This document shows, piece by piece, positions 18,331 to 19,101 of a DNA stretch of 19,101 bases. The translations under genes and the position numbers were made by a program. Position 1 is the stretch's first letter. Each line of letters begins with the position of its first letter. The notes beneath the pieces are model-generated. The model was not told the DNA's origin. It made no database searches and was given only the letters and a program-made list of their open reading frames with translations. Where the stretch lies: positions 1 to 19,101 of the forward strand of contig JADGJL010000522.1 in NCBI GenBank assembly GCA_027600665.1, given 5' to 3'. This DNA comes from Irineochytrium annulatum. Taxonomy: Eukaryota; Chytridiomycota; Chytridiomycetes; Chytridiales; Chytridiaceae.

Positions 18331-19101
18331 GGAGGGTAGCCAAAAATCGTGCGGCTGTTTGATGACGATTTATCTTGACCACCCAACGTTCTTACTGAAA
18401 ATGCTAGTCCTCATATTGGTAAATCTGGAGCTTTCTCCACAATGGAAGGGCCAGCTACGACCTTGAGGCATTGTGAAAGTTTATTGAATATCTACATGGT
18501 CCCTATCCCTCTCACTAGTCATGAACTTCAGTCCCTCTCGCAGCTGATGGGACCCGATGCATCACATACGAGAACTCCAAAATCTTTCGAAGTCGCAATA
18601 AAGCACTTTCGCTGTTCGTGTTAGTACCAGCAATTTTAACATGTTTGGGCCAATTATCATTCTATACATCGAGCATTGCATTTGTATTGTACGTATTTCC
18701 GCCTTAAATAAAGATGAGATTGAAACAAAATAATTAGATCTCCACGAACAGCGCAGTGAAGCACCAAATAGTAACACAAAAAGAGGAAGTAGGCAAATTT
18801 GAAGGTCGCATGCACCCATACAAGCAACCTTATAAAAAGGGATAGTACAAAAGAAGTAATTAAACAGATCTACCAGTGGCTATACGGTTTTTAATCGCGT
18901 GGGGAGTAGCAAATGAACACTCTTGAAGATAGTTAACGAAAAGGGTGAAGTGTCTGGCAGCAACGTTCTCCACTCGTTAACGATTTCGCGAAATAAGATT
19001 GGTCGGGACAAAGGACGATAGTGAAAGGGGCACAGTCGCGGGAACTTCGAAACAAACACAAGGAATACTCGAAGCGACGGAATAAACGAGAGCGACCCGC
19101 C
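18331..19101. other. Right-hand flank without a supported gene
   Basis: Beyond the last recognisable cyclase-like segment there are only short frames on either strand with no recognised motif. AATAAA within TTAAATAAAG at about 18706 could be the old polyadenylation site of the cyclase gene, so 18331-18700 may be its decayed 3' end. The last 250 bases show nothing I can support. Confidence 0.4.

Noticed and set aside
1..19101. CRISPR arrays, operons, bacterial ribosome-binding sites, tRNA or rRNA genes
   Set aside because: None was seen. The spliced genes and polyadenylation signals show eukaryotic nuclear DNA, and no cloverleaf-like tRNA or rRNA segment was recognised by eye.

Overview
The window reads as nuclear DNA of a zoosporic, chytrid-like fungus. 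Genes are closely packed, sit on both strands and carry many short introns, mostly 43-80 nt with GT..AG ends and CTAAC/CTAAT-like branch points. Polyadenylation signals are AATAAA-like. One gene encodes an axonemal dynein light chain, which implies a motile flagellum. Another is a remnant of a soluble (ADCY10-type) adenylyl cyclase, a family linked to ciliary and flagellar signalling elsewhere. The fungal placement rests on intron style and gene content; no marker gene was available to confirm it.

Layout, left to right. (1) 1-3495 (+): the 3' part of a large RhoGEF with DH-PH, a long disordered linker and a C-terminal PX domain; the 5' end lies outside the window. (2) 3738-5031 (+): a J-domain protein joined across a 43-nt intron. 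(3) 5258-5620 (+): a doubtful small ORF, followed at 5783-5925 by a MITE-like foldback element. (4) 6339-7669 (+): a complete six-exon DNALI1/p28 axonemal dynein light chain. (5) 7955-8730 (-): a small unrecognised two-exon gene, with an extra coding-like ORF in its apparent 3' region. (6) 9166-9787 (-): a predicted secreted protein whose frame is cut by a single UAG. (7) 10154-11880 (-): a seven-exon membrane protein with plant-type leucine-rich repeats and no kinase. (8) 12544-about 18330 (+): a decayed ADCY10-like cyclase with C1 and C2 cyclase domains, a P-loop NTPase and a helical repeat tail. It is broken by frameshifts and nonsense codons and by a 386-bp solo LTR at 15095-15480 with a perfect 5-bp target duplication.

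These are independent eukaryotic transcription units, not an operon. The RhoGEF (membrane and polarity signalling), LRR protein (surface), dynein light chain (flagellum) and cyclase (cAMP) all fit a zoospore life style, but no functional link between them can be shown from this sequence. The strongest observations are the interrupted cyclase with its exactly reconstructible LTR insertion, the in-frame UAG in the secreted gene, the DH-PH-PX architecture with a substituted phosphoinositide-binding motif, and the foldback element.
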